A stretch of DNA of 64,000 nucleotides from Alternaria dauci (lineage: Eukaryota; Ascomycota; Dothideomycetes; Pleosporales; Pleosporaceae). Where the stretch lies: positions 6,014,001 through 6,078,000 of the forward strand of contig NC_091272.1 of assembly GCF_042100115.1 (NCBI RefSeq). Direction: 5' to 3'. Of this stretch, positions 45,676 through 57,424 are shown one piece after another. A program made the position numbers and the translations under genes. Under the pieces are notes generated by a model, which saw only the letters and a list, made by a program, of their open reading frames with translations, had not been told where the DNA came from and made no database searches. How positions within the stretch are numbered: the stretch's first letter is position 1; each line of letters starts with the position of its first letter.

Positions 45676-48219
45676 TTGGGTTGCTATGAAGAGGGGTTTA
45701 CTTGGTAATGTGTAGGAATACTGGCAGAGTGCTTGTTAGCGAATGTGGTCGTGGTTCTGCGAATATCTGCTATTGTGACTATTGCGCGGTGTTCTACGGA
45801 CCCACCAACTCCCTTCTGTCGTCGAAATGAATTTCTCGAGGCTCAGATCTTTGATTGGGAACTGTAATCCCTCAAAGGAGATTTTTGTCCATCTATCATT
45901 GTCATCACCGCCTCTGATTAACGCTGTGAGCGAGCCATCCAAAAACTACCCAGAACCACACATTTTGCAGAAAGGGGTTTCGAGTAGGTATCCAGACAGT
46001 CGCTACTGGCGAGATTGGGTTGAGCAAGACTCAAAAGTTTCCTGGATCACATACTCTTTGATGGATCAAAATAGGATAACACACATCAGGGATGATAAGG
46101 AAATGAGAGGGTAGAAGAAATACGATGGGGTTATATAGGTATACCCTGGGTGCGGAGTGTGGTTTGGTACGACCACAGAAAGTGGTGCTAACCGGGCAAA
46201 GGGTATGGGTCGTGTTCTCGCGAAAAGTGTCATTTGCTGAGGCAGAAGATCTTGATGTGTCACAGGAAGAACAGATAGCGATGTAACCACAGTGAGGGAT
46301 ATGAAGAAGTTCAAAGCGTGTCAGTGTAGAAAGAGCATTAGGCATGTCTCGGTTGTCAACTCATTGATGACGCCTGCTGTCAGTACGTTTGCATATCGTT
46401 ACACATTCCTCGACATCTCGAATCACACACGAATCAAGTAGCATAATTGTCCAGAAAAGCTGGCAGACTCCCTTGGTCGGAAATTTCACATATCACACAG
46501 CATGTCGGTAGTATGGCCTAAGATAAAAGTGTTCAGTCGAACCCAAGATACGACTAGCTCAAGAAGTGGCTACATGATGAACTGTTATCATTCACGGTCT
46601 TCAATACATTGCAACATACCAGTCCCGACAACACGAAGCTCGAAAAGCAGTACATTTATGTTCCAAGATACCTATTATCATTGTAGATACTCAAGTAGCT
46701 GCCTCCAGTACCATCTTCTAAATCTCGCTGGATACTTTGAAAGTCTCATACCAATTTCCAAACCAGACATATTTTCCGAAAACATATATCGCATAACACT
46801 ACATGGACTACACCTCACTCCGACAGTAAACCATCTCTGCGAAACTTGAGATTGGAACAGCGCATTCTTGTGCGCACAGCATGGAAAGATGAAGATGGCT
46901 ATGAGACGTCTTGGTATCACGAAGATGAAGGGACTGCATCAATCTTGTAAAGTGAGCGTCTCTCAATTTGCATGAGATAGGTAGATCAGGAGCATGCGGT
47001 ACACCCTTCATCTATTATGGGGTCATTAAAGTGCAACGCCCTCCGTACAACATCGCATACTTGCCCAACGAAGACAGACATGCGTCCGCCATTTCATCCA
47101 AGGCGGCTGCCGATTTGTTTGCGCAATTGAGGTGCGACTAGAAACGTCTGGAAGGACGGTTACGTATTTCCTTTTTTCCATCGAAGCTCATCAACCGACC
47201 TAGTACATTTACCACGTGGTGCCGTTATGATGGCGGCCGGCAACAGCCGAAAACGTCAAACGTCTATGATTGGAGGCGCGGGCTGTCCATTGCTGTCGGA
47301 GATATCCTAGATACACAATGTCGTACAGGATGAACCTACTTCTCACATCGCGTACAATGTTCTCGGACCAGAGTTGAGACGTCTGGTCTTAGGAGCTCGA
47401 GGATGGTGGTAGAGCAGTGCGCCTGGAAGACCTCCGATCGCTGGTCGCACAAGTCCACACAATCTGTAATAACCACCCAGGTAGTTGGGACAAGCTACAG
47501 CACCACACCAACTGCCAAGGCACCTGTTGCTACTTAGGAATGTAGATCGAGGAGCACAAGTGCCGGAAGCGTTCTCTATCCGCACGCAGGGCGAATGCTT
47601 TTCCGGGCGGACGGTTTTGCTAGATGCGGCCCGCTAGGCCTCATGAACGGCAGGTCTGGCGCCGATCGCGGCAATTGAAGGCGAAAGAGACGGAGCGCGC
47701 AGCCTGAATGAGGGTCCGGGGAGAAGAAGAGAAAGCATGACTGCATGTTGACAAGGTAATGCGCGAAGCGACCAGACCATCTCTAAATCCCATCCTGGCT
47801 TCCCGCAGATGGGGCGAATTGTTCGCACCAGAACAGTAACCGATCTTTATAGCCGGATGACGCACATGCACACCCCAGAGTCGCGACGCCGCTATGATAG
47901 CAGCATGTCGCCCCACTTCACACATGTAGCGCTCTGGAGCCTTTGAGCCGATCGCCGCGGCGCGGCCTGGAAGCTTGGTCGACGCGCGATATCTTTTGCA
48001 TCGTGTCTCCTCCACATAAATCCCTTCTCGTGTTGGACATGCGCCGCTTCGCCTGACCAGGGTTCGTCATCAAGGGGGTTCTAGGGGCATCTTAGCGAGT
48101 TAAATCCGAGCAGCAACGGCTATTTCCAGGGTGGAGCGGACTCTAAGAGATTGGCGCGCTGGTAGTGGGTGTCGTTTGGTACTCGTCGAGCCTTTGCACA
48201 TCGTTCCATCATTCCTTGA
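45676..48219. other. Gene-free 2.5 kb interval
   Basis: AT-richer in the part 46380-46960. Short frames on both strands (45782-46114 plus, 45736-45942 minus, 47641-48015 minus) show no domain. The last 200 bp are the MFS promoter and leader. No transposon ends or tRNA were recognised. Confidence 0.5.
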
Positions 48220-50860
48220 ATGATGGCGGAATCGGAAAAAATGGAGCCCAAGGAAAGAATGAGCGCTGGCGCAGCGCGGGAACAACACGAAGACAGCGCG
48301 TCGAGCGACTACGAGACCAGACGAGAATCTGCTGCCGACATGGACGACGAGAAAGTGGTTGGACTTGATGGAGCGACACGATCTTCGACGAGAGAGGAAA
48401 ACGGGATAACGGCTGGAAGAGACCGCAGCCAAAGTAGACGCTCGCAGGACGGAAGGAGCCTGAAGACTGTCAGATCGCATCACTCACGAGCTGGAGGGGA
48501 CGGCTACACCTGCTTCGACGCCGAAGGCAATATCCAAGGACCGAGCAAATCCAAACCTGGAGCTGTAACGGAGCAGCCGTACCTAGTGACCTGGGATGGT
48601 GACGCGGATCCAGAGAACCCGAGGAGCATGGGCAAATTGCGAAGATGGCTCATTGTGTTGATATGCGCCAGCAGTTCACTTTGCGTGTACGTCATGATGG
48701 TGGTTTCCCGTACATTGCACAAGCACAAGCTGATCATTGCCAAATATAGGACATGTACTTCGTCGCTATACACGTCGACGTATAGTCAGCTGGAGCCAGA
48801 GTTTGGAGCGTCTCGCTTGGTGTGTACGCTTGGCCTGTCCATGTTCGTCGCTGGACTCGGCGCAGGACCGATGGTTCTCAGTCCGCTCTCGGAGGTGCGT
48901 ACAGGTGCCGGAATTACGACATATCCTCGTGATTGACTAACCGGTCGCAGTTTTATGGTCGAAGACCTATCTATATTTGCTCGTTTACGTTCTTCCTCAT
49001 CTGGATGATACCATGCGCCGTGGCACAGAACATTCAGACAATGCTGGTCGCGCGCTTTCTGGATGGACTAGCCGGCTCAGCCTTCCTCAGCGTAGCTGGA
49101 GGCACCGTGGGGGATATGTTTGGAAAACACGTCAGTCAGTCCTGTACTAGCCGGCGTTCTATTTCTGACGCAAGTGTAGGAGCTCTCTGCGCCTATGATG
49201 GTTTACACAGCGAGCCCATTTGTCGGTCCAGAAATCGGCCCCCTGATAGGAGGCTTCATCGTTGAGAACACGACGTGGAGATGGTAAGTGCTTATTCAAG
49301 ACCCACCTTTGCCACTCGACGATGCTGCGCCTGCAGAACGATGGCGTTGGCAGCATCTGCGTGGATGTTCGTATCGAGAGGCCCAGACTAGGCCTCACGG
49401 ACGCAATGGGCGGTGTATTGACATGAAAACAGGTGTTTCTACGTGCTCATCATCTGGTCTGGAGTTCAGGTAAGGTTGTGCTGCACACCGTGTGTACCAA
49501 AAACTAACGTTAGCCTTGTAGCTTTGCCTGATCGTTCTGCTTGTGCCTGAAACGTACCACCCCGTCCTGCTCCGCCGGAAGGCGATTCGACTGCGAAAAG
49601 AAACCGGCAACCCAGAGTGGATAGCGCCGATCGAGAAGATGGACCGCTCCATTGCCAAAACAGTGCTGTGGTCGTGCATTCGCCCGTTTCAACTACTTTT
49701 CTTTGAGCCTATGGTAGGTCTCCGCACTCGACGAGCCTTGATTGGCGTACTGACGGCTGCATTGTAGTGCTTGAGCCTGTGCATACTGTCTGCTATCCTG
49801 CTGGGTATCTTGTACCTCTTCTTTGGCGCATTCCCACTCGTGTTCCAAAACAATCACGGCTTCAGCATATCACAGACTGGCCTTGCATTCCTGGGGCTGT
49901 TGGTGGGCATGCTAGCGGGCATCTCCACGGACCCCATCTGGAGAAGGATATACGGCAGGCTCGTGCGGCAGCGCGAGGAGCAAGGGGGCGAGCCCGGAGG
50001 CTCGGAGCCTGAGTATCGACTGCCTTCAACCATTGTCGGGGCTTGGGTCGTCCCCGTTGCTCTCTTTGGTAAGCTCCGGCATGGCCTCGAACCGAACAAG
50101 CTTCTAATCACGCGTATGCAGGGTTTGGGTGGACAACGTACTCATCAGTAAGTCCAGAGTGCTTTTGCCATTGAAGATTCCACGCTGACACCCCGGCCTG
50201 CAGGTTCACTGGATAGGTACGACACCATGCCGCATATTGTCGAATCGCAATAAGAACTGACCATGACACCACAGTTCCAATAATCTTCTCAGCAGTATTC
50301 GGCCTTGGGTAGGTTTTCTTCTTTTGTATCGTCGATGAAAGCAGCTACTGACTGCCTTGCGTGACGTAGTGTGATTTGGGTGTATTCAGGTGTCTTTACA
50401 TTCCTGGTCGAAGCCGTAAGTACCACGCACCGACATCGGACCAGGCTCTTGGGTACAGAGATGGTGACTTGGGCGAACAGTACCCTGTCTACGCTGCATC
50501 GGCTCTTGCGGCCAACAGCTTCGCGCGGTCGTACTTTGCTGCGGCATTCCCGTAAGTTGGCATCACCGTTGGGTCGGACTTGATTACTCATCACTGTCAT
50601 AGGCTATTTGGTGTTCAGATGTACAACAGTAAGTCTCGAGGACGGTGTCTCTTGGTGAAAGAGCGGTCACTGATTTGGAACAGATCTCGGCTACCAGTGG
50701 GCAACTACGCTGCTCGCGTTTCTGGCACTTGCAATGGCCCCGTAAGTGACGCAGGACGAGGGTTGTGGGCGTGACTAATGTGTGTTGTTGCAGATTTCCA
50801 ATCTTGTTCTTTCGATATGGCAAACGACTCAGGGGAGGCAGTCGATATGCATCAGGGTAG
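48220..50860 (+). CDS. MFS transporter, DHA1 drug/polyamine type, 15 exons
   Basis: Exons 48220-48686, 48750-48894, 48951-49130, 49180-49283, 49433-49469, 49522-49713, 49768-50068, 50122-50147, 50204-50216, 50275-50308, 50370-50415, 50481-50551, 50603-50628, 50684-50741, 50794-50860; 588 aa, all phases consistent. A long hydrophilic N-terminus (about 145 residues) precedes 12 predicted membrane segments. DHA1 signatures: DPENPRSMGKLRRW before TM1, FYGRRPIYICSF after TM2 (loop 2-3 motif), ELSAPMMVYTASPFVGPEIGP in TM5, and VPETYHPVLLRRKAIRLRKE after TM6. The family is proton-coupled export or polyamine and drug transport at the plasma membrane. The substrate is unknown. Exon 9 is 13 nt. The third-to-last half is unusually intron-dense. 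Confidence 0.88.
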
Positions 50861-52422
50861 AGCAGGCAGGGAAGCGAGGCGAGGGCATGTGGCAGACTTG
50901 ATTGGAAGCGGACTAAGAATAGCGAGTGACACGGCATTTGCATACCAAAGATTTGCATTGAATCAAGGATTTTGCGCCCACACGTGAGACTACATGAAGC
51001 AAGCTGGCCGGGCCTTTGTGCGATGGAACCTGAGCGCCACGAGGGCGGCCACGCCAGCTCGAGGGACAAGGGAGACACAAGAGACGAAAGCGGTTGCGGA
51101 TGGTACCGTTGCCGAGGACGGTGCGCCGGCGTGTGAGGAAACGTGGTCGGCAGGCCAGAGACACGGCGAGGGGGACGCTGAGGGCACACAGAGCTCGCGA
51201 AGCGTAGACGAGCACGATGGGGGTGATGGTGGTTTGTAGTACGAGCGCACCAATGGGCTGGCGACGAACCATTCAGGTTTGGCGCCAAGACGTCGCGTAT
51301 CCCACGGTGCATGCATGGCCCATAGCCGAGTCTGAGAGGGCACTGTGGGCATGCCGGCTGCTTGCTTTTTGGGTATGCGCCGTGCGTCATGACGAGTCGA
51401 GGTGGGAATTGCGAGTGACGGGGCAGGGTCGTGTGCAGTACTGGCGTCGAGTGGCTGGAGCGGGCTGCTGCGGCTGGTGAGCGACCCAAATAGTGAAGCG
51501 CTGGTGCGTGACTGCGGGCTCGCGCGGACGCCAAGATAGCGGCTTACCGGTCGACAGGGACCGAGGCAGCTGTGCGGGCTGCAACTTCCAGCAAACCTCG
51601 AACAGCCAATTGCGGGGAATCGCATCTGCGCGCATCTTGCAGCGAGAGCCCCAATCCACCACACACGCCCAGCGCCCGACGCCTCGAGCCCACTCCCACC
51701 TGCACACAGCGCTGCAAGTGCCCTGGAAGCTCGTCAACCCAGCAGCGCCGCCATCGCCTCGACCGCGCGCTCCGTCGCGACGTGCTTGCTTGCTTGCTGG
51801 CTCCCAGACGATCATCATCATCACCCATCGCACCTGCCCCAGCGCCCGACCGTGACTTCCCAAGCCCTGTGCCACCGTGTCGCTCCTTCTGCCCTCCCAC
51901 CGACGCCCCACCCGTCACTGCCACGCCGCTGCTCTCACCTTCCGTGGGCTCACGATACAACGCTCGGCACCGCTCGCACCACCACAGCCGACTCCCAGCA
52001 GCATGGGCAGCGCGTCGCGGTAGCAGCTCGCTATCAAACATGCTTCTGTGTGCTCCTGGAATGCCCCTTCGATTACATGGACCCCGGCCCCGTTCCACAA
52101 TACCACTGTCCCATACCTGTCCGCCGGATTGAGCGTCCCTACCCATCTGCCTCCCCTGCTCCCGTCGTCATTGGACCTGCCAGCGTGCCACGGCAGCCCT
52201 CGTTCAAGCAGCCAGCGCACGCGTGATTGCACCTCAAAACACACAGCTGGAACGCCTCCAGCCGTGCACCCCACACACATTGGCCGATCCATTGTGCCGG
52301 GAACACCCCTACATCACCACTGACGGCTACACGCAGCACTAGGCGTCAAGTCCCAGCGCCTCAGTTCACAGCAGCGAACGTCCGTGCTTGGCCCAGTGCC
52401 TGCGCTCACTAGAGGGGATATC
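50861..52422. other. GC-rich leader and promoter region of acuK
   Basis: 1.56 kb between the MFS stop and the AcuK start. GC-rich, so long accidental frames occur on both strands (for example 51572-52132 plus, 51544-52146 minus). A TGCT microsatellite (about four units) is at 51783-51798. The plus-strand text from about 51500 is rich in CCC/ACC and looks like a long 5' leader with possible upstream ORFs. No gene is supported. Confidence 0.5.
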
Positions 52423-54575
52423 ATGACCACCCCAGACGCCCAAGATGCATCGCCTTCGCCCGAGTACAGGAGCGACTTGGACGACGACATGGCTGCCGAA
52501 CAGACCGCAGACCACCAGTCTGCCAATGGCGACTCCACCCAGAAGCCCACCAACGGCAAGCCCAATGCAAAGGACCCTCTGAGGCCGCGGCGGAAGAAGG
52601 CGAGGAGGGCGTGTTTCGCCTGCCAAAGAGCCCATCTGACGTGCGGTGAGTGCAAGTGACGGATCGACCCAGTGCAGAGGCTGACATGTTCCAGGCGATG
52701 AGAGACCGTGCAATCGCTGCATCAAGCGCGGCCTCCAAGATCATTGCATGGATGGCGTGCGCAAAAAGGCAAAGTATCTACACGACGCGCCAGACGGAGC
52801 TCTCATGCCAGGTGTAGGCGGCCACTATCCGTACATGAATGGCAACCGCCCAACACCAATTCCGAATCACGAGACCCAAGCAGTCTCGGTCTCCCCACAG
52901 AGCAACATGTACAATCAACCCCAGCCAGCACCGTTTTATCCACCCAACTCGATACCAGGGCAACTGCCTGTTGCGCAAGAAGGCCACGCCTTCAATAACC
53001 AGCAGTCGCCCATCTCACCTCCATTCAATCAACCGCACCACGGGCCAGTGCAGAATGCACCGAGCACCATGCCCCAAGGCCAGCAGACCCAGTTGCAGCA
53101 ATTTGGACCCTTGTTCGACCCAAGTGACCCAGCCTTGTTCAATTTTGACATTTCGAGTCTGAACTTTGGCAACCACTACGGAGCGCTCGAGTTCGGCATG
53201 CTTGGCCATATGTCATCGGGCGCAGTGGACACACCCCACGACAATGGGATGATGAATAATATGAACGGGACCGTGAACATGTACAACCAGCAAATGCCCT
53301 CTACTTATGCGGATCAGAGCAATGCCGCAACCGCAATGGCATATAATCCCAACGGGGTTCCAGCGGGTGAGTGGCAAGACTCGCATTCGCGGCAAGGCAG
53401 TATGCATGTCCACACGCCAAACACTGCGGTCGCGAATGACCACCACGGACTTCGCAACGACAGTCTTAGTGGCCCTCATGCATTCGTCATTGGCCAAGGG
53501 CCGGGCTCTACAGCGAGCCCAGCTTCGACCGATGCATCTGTATTCGAAGGCGACAACCCCTTGGCAACTGCAGCCTTCTTCGCCAACACCAACCGACCAC
53601 CCGTGCAGCACTCTCCAGTCGTCAATCGGCCGCAGCGTGAAAAGAGGCCTTCGAACACGGCGATACAACCAGCGCATGCAAATGGTATCCGCAAACGTCA
53701 GCGAGATACCAAGAGCATCTACCAAGGAGTCACCAAGCCATATGACTACGTCAAGGGCTATCACAGGCTGTACCAGCTGATTGACAAGAACTATTCAAGG
53801 CCATGGGTTGCCAAGGCCCAACAGTATCTGCAGAACTACCGACCTGTGCTGCTCCAAGTGAGAGAAGAGTTGAATCGGGACGACTTGATCCATCAGGAAA
53901 TGGGCCTGCAACGCCAGGTCATGACATTGCAAGATCACTTTGCAGAAGTCGGCACACCGTTCTTGATATGTCGGCGGTCAGGCGAAATCGTCGGTATCAA
54001 CAAGGAGTTTACCATTCTCACGGGCTGGAAAGACTCTGTCCTGCTCGGCCACGAGCCAAATCTCAATGTCAACACCGGGATAAATCGCGACACAAGCGAA
54101 AGCGACACCGGCTCGACTCAGAATACAACACCTAATCTCACCGCGCAAGACTCCGAGACGGCCACACCCAGCGTCAACATCATCGAGCTCATGGATCCCA
54201 AGTCCGCGCTGGAGTTTCTGCAGCACTTCTCGGAACTTTGCTACCAAGATCCCCATGGCTACGCCTCCCAGCGTGTCAATATGCTGAGGTACCAGACCAA
54301 AGCCGACATGGATCGCATCCAAGAGATGAAGAATGCAAACACCGGCTCTGATGTCAAGGTCGATCCGCTTGTCAAGGTGGAAGGCGAGAGCGCCATGCAA
54401 AGGCTTGGTGCGAAGAATGGCATGGTGGATTGTATGATCTGGTGGCATATCAAGCGCGACATGTTTGATATGCCTGTGCTTGTTTGCATGAGTGTATGTT
54501 GAATCCTGATGCTTCACAAGAGATGTTGCTAATCATGTTTAGGTTATGCCCGTGCTTGACAAGGGTTTGCAATGA
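52423..54575 (+). CDS. acuK: Zinc-cluster/PAS activator of gluconeogenesis (AcuK-like)
   Basis: Exon 1 52423-52645, intron 52646-52694 (49 bp), exon 2 52695-54493, intron 54494-54542 (49 bp), exon 3 54543-54575; 684 aa. The Zn2Cys6 cluster is split by the first intron: Cys64, Cys67, Cys74, Cys80, Cys83 and Cys92 in [20 protein letters not shown] and [10 protein letters not shown], followed by [14 protein letters not shown]. This N-terminus is characteristic of AcuK/Ert1. A Gln/Asn/Pro-rich middle follows, then a PAS domain (about 480-620; [34 protein letters not shown]). The tiny last exon adds [10 protein letters not shown]. AcuK acts in the nucleus, with its partner AcuM, to induce gluconeogenic genes such as PEP carboxykinase and also influences iron acquisition. 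The long GC-rich leader may host translational control. Confidence 0.92.
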
Positions 54576-55047
54576 TCGAAACCCAATTGGGCTGGACGTA
54601 AAGTCCCCTGTAAAGCCTCACGAGGGCCACTTCCATCGACGTCGTGTCGCTGACCGAGTCGTCGCACACACGGATGACGTCATCCTCATAGTCGATGTGC
54701 GTTTGCGTCATAACGCAAGTTGAAAAAGTGTTTTTATGTTTTTAGGATTGTTTTCATGAACGGCGCAAATGCATGGATGGGATATCAGGTCGTGTCACGA
54801 GATATGCGCATCTTGGAAGGGTATAATTTGGAAAATTGCTGTTGTTTAATTCTGGGTCAAAGGGCGCACATGACGGGCGTAATCGGAGTAGACAAGCTGC
54901 CAGCATAGGCGCGATACCAATGCTTTCATTGCGAGGACAGCGGAACGATAACAATATTGATTCGTCATGGATATCGCTATGCACGTTGTGGAATCGTCTG
55001 TCTTCTATAAGTATGGTCATATCCCTTGTCCTCTAAACTCCGTCACT
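54576..55047. other. Convergent intergenic region
   Basis: 3' UTRs of acuK (plus) and riboflavin kinase (minus). No other feature. Confidence 0.45.
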
Positions 55048-55791
55048 CTAGTTCATCATCTGCGACATCCCCACTCCGTCCTTTTGCCCAGCCTGATTCC
55101 AACTGATATTCGCGTCCTCGCCGCCCTTCAACCACTCGTCCTTCTTCCAAGCTTCGTATCCCTCTCTTGCTAAACTCCTCTGCGCAACCCGAATATCCTC
55201 CCTAATATCCTCCACCAACGCGTCCTTGCTCACGTAATCGTACTCTGGCCGTATGAACCCCAGTATCATCAAACTGAGATTCGCGCCATAAAAGTCTTGT
55301 TTGAAATTATGCAAGATGTGAATCTCGATACTGCGTTGTGTGTTCTTGTAGTACGGGTTGTATCCGATTGACAATACAGTCGGGTACACGGTTGACGGCG
55401 TGGGTGTCTCGGACGAATATTCTAAGTCCAGCACGGCATGCGACGAGGATTTGCTGGGCACAGAGGTATCGTCTGTGGCGCTCGGTACGCTGGAAGAGGT
55501 TGTGGCGGATGCGATGGACGATGTGTCGAGTGCGCACCAGCCATAGTAGATGCCGGATTCTAGCTCGTCGTGGCCGCCTATGCTGAGGCCGGAGAGGGGG
55601 ATGTTGGCCGTGGGTATGCCTAGCTGCTGCTGTTAGCTTTGTGGATATGGCGGAGAAGATTGGTGTATTTGTACCTCTTTACTTCCTCGTCCGAAACCTT
55701 TGACGACTGGGCCTCGGAGCTTTATGGGGAAGGGCGGCTGTGGTGTATCGGGGCCGGCGATGGGGTCGCGGGGACCGTTTGGACGACCCAT
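55048..55791 (-). CDS. FMN1: Riboflavin kinase
   Basis: Exon 1 55791-55675, intron 55674-55624 (51 bp, GTACAA..GCAG), exon 2 55623-55048; 230 aa. The spliced junction creates the diagnostic block [19 protein letters not shown], containing the PTAN nucleotide-binding motif. Further family segments are [48 protein letters not shown]. An insertion of about 35 Ser/Thr-rich residues separates the Trp-Cys strand from VLSIGYNP, as in many fungal homologues. The enzyme phosphorylates riboflavin to FMN with ATP. The C-terminal 40 residues are charged. Confidence 0.93.
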
Positions 55792-56144
55792 GGTGTTTGA
55801 ATAGTTTGTAGTATTCCTGAGGGGTAAATCCGGGATATGGAGGGAAGAGGAAGGCGATTACCGTGGGAACGGGTCGTGTTGGGCGTGGTACTTCGAGCAC
55901 TTTCTGGTCGGGATGATGGAGGTCCGATCGGAACTTGGTGGGGCTGGCGGATGGAAGGCGTCACCGTTGGCTTAGTCATCAGGGTCCAGGTACCTGCATC
56001 ATCACTCCCACGTGGACATGTAGATGTGAATTATCACAATTCAGCCGATGAAGATGAGAAATGGCATCTAGAACTCGGCACTTCCTGGTTGCTCATCGTG
56101 CTGCCCCAAGACTTTATCTCAGTCCATTATCGACCACACGCACC
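55792..56144. promoter_or_regulatory. Divergent promoter (FMN1 and AKR)
   Basis: 353 bp between the divergent start codons of riboflavin kinase (minus) and aldo/keto reductase (plus). No clear TATA box. Sharing of elements is possible but not shown. Confidence 0.4.
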
Positions 56145-57103
56145 ATGGCTTCTGCGTCGAAAAGTCGACGTGAATCACGCCTGTTTAACGAGCAACCTGC
56201 ATTCATATACGGTACTGCCTGGAAGAAAGCCGAGACTAAAAGACTGGTAAAGGAAGCACTCGTTCACGGATTTCGTCACGTCGATACAGCTGCACAGCCT
56301 CGGCATTATCAAGAATCTCTAGTTGGGGAGGCGCTTCGTGAGGCGTTTGACGAAGGCCTCTTGAAGCGAGAGGAACTATATGTATGCGCTCTCTCTTTCT
56401 TCTCGACATGTGTGGTGTTTATATCCCACAGTTACAGACAAAGTACACTACTCCCGCCGGCCAGGATTTGAGCAATATGCCCTACGATCACCAATCGCCA
56501 CTAGATGTTCAGATACACACCTCTGTCGCATCTTCGCTGAAGAATCTGCGACATGATCATGATTCTGAAAACGAGTCTTACATTGACTGCTTACTTCTTC
56601 ATTCGCCACTACCTACCAATGATCAAACACTGCAGGCCTGGCGGCTACTGGAGTCGTATGTCCCGCATAAGATTCGTTCCCTCGGTATCTCCAACGTCTC
56701 CCTTCCCGTTCTCCAAGATCTATGGCTACATGCCCAAGTCAAGCCAGCAGTAGTACAGAATCGCTTCTACCCTGACACGTACTACGATGTAGAGTTGCGC
56801 GAATTCTGCCGATTGAATGACATCGTGTATCAGTCGTTCTGGACTTTGACCGGTAACCCTGGTCTTCTCAAGTCCAAGCCGGTTGCCGCTTTGGCCAAAG
56901 CGACGGACGTTGGATTGCCGGTTGCGCTTTACGCTCTTGTTATGGATCAAGGGATTGTGGTGCTGAATGGGACGACTTCGACTGAGCATATGCGAGGGGA
57001 TCTGGACGGTATTCGGAAGGTGCGAGAGTGGGCGAAATTGAACGAAAAGGAATTCGAGTCTATTAGCGAGGGTTTCTTCTATCTGGTCGGTGGTGAAGCA
57101 TAG
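56145..57103 (+). CDS. Aldo/keto reductase
   Basis: Exon 1 56145-56381, intron 56382-56431 (50 bp), exon 2 56432-57103; 302 aa. The start is the ATG at 56145 (MASASKSRRES), because further upstream no ATG is in frame near. Catalytic tetrad candidates: Asp47 and Tyr55 in HVDTAAQPRHYQ, Lys83 in YLQTKYT and His136 in CLLLHSPL. The Asp-Tyr spacing is longer than the usual DTAxxYxNE pattern. Later motifs SLGISNVS, PAVVQNRFYP and QSFWTLTGNPGLL fit the NAD(P)H barrel, but the cofactor loop is diverged. Fungal members of this subgroup reduce carbonyls; substrate unknown. Intact frame. Confidence 0.85.
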
Positions 57104-57424
57104 GATTCGACATAGCAGAGTCGTTCAATCCGCGAACTACTCGTTGTCTCAAGCAACATTGATGTGGCCGAAAACTATCGCGTGATGAAAAGAGAGTCCC
57201 GCGGTCGAATAGGCCTTCACGCGATGGGCACATTGGACCAGGCATAGCACCCTCGTTCGTACATGGACATGTCAAAAAGTCATGGATAAGTACCACGAAC
57301 AGCGTGTAGAACATGCGGACAAGACGCTGGTTAACCGCAACCTCATTACTCTTGGGTGATACGCGAGTTGTTATTGGCATTTCGGAAACATCATAGAATT
57401 GTACTAGTTCATTAACGGAGTACT
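57104..57424. other. Convergent intergenic region
   Basis: Between the AKR stop (plus) and the GTPase last stop (minus). Only 3' UTR expected. Confidence 0.4.

Noticed and set aside
50584..51534. 316-aa minus-strand ORF
   Set aside because: Antisense to the last MFS exons and GC-rich leader; no recognisable family.
51544..52146. 200-aa minus-strand and 186-aa plus-strand ORFs in the acuK leader
   Set aside because: Long accidental frames expected from high GC; they overlap each other and lack domains.
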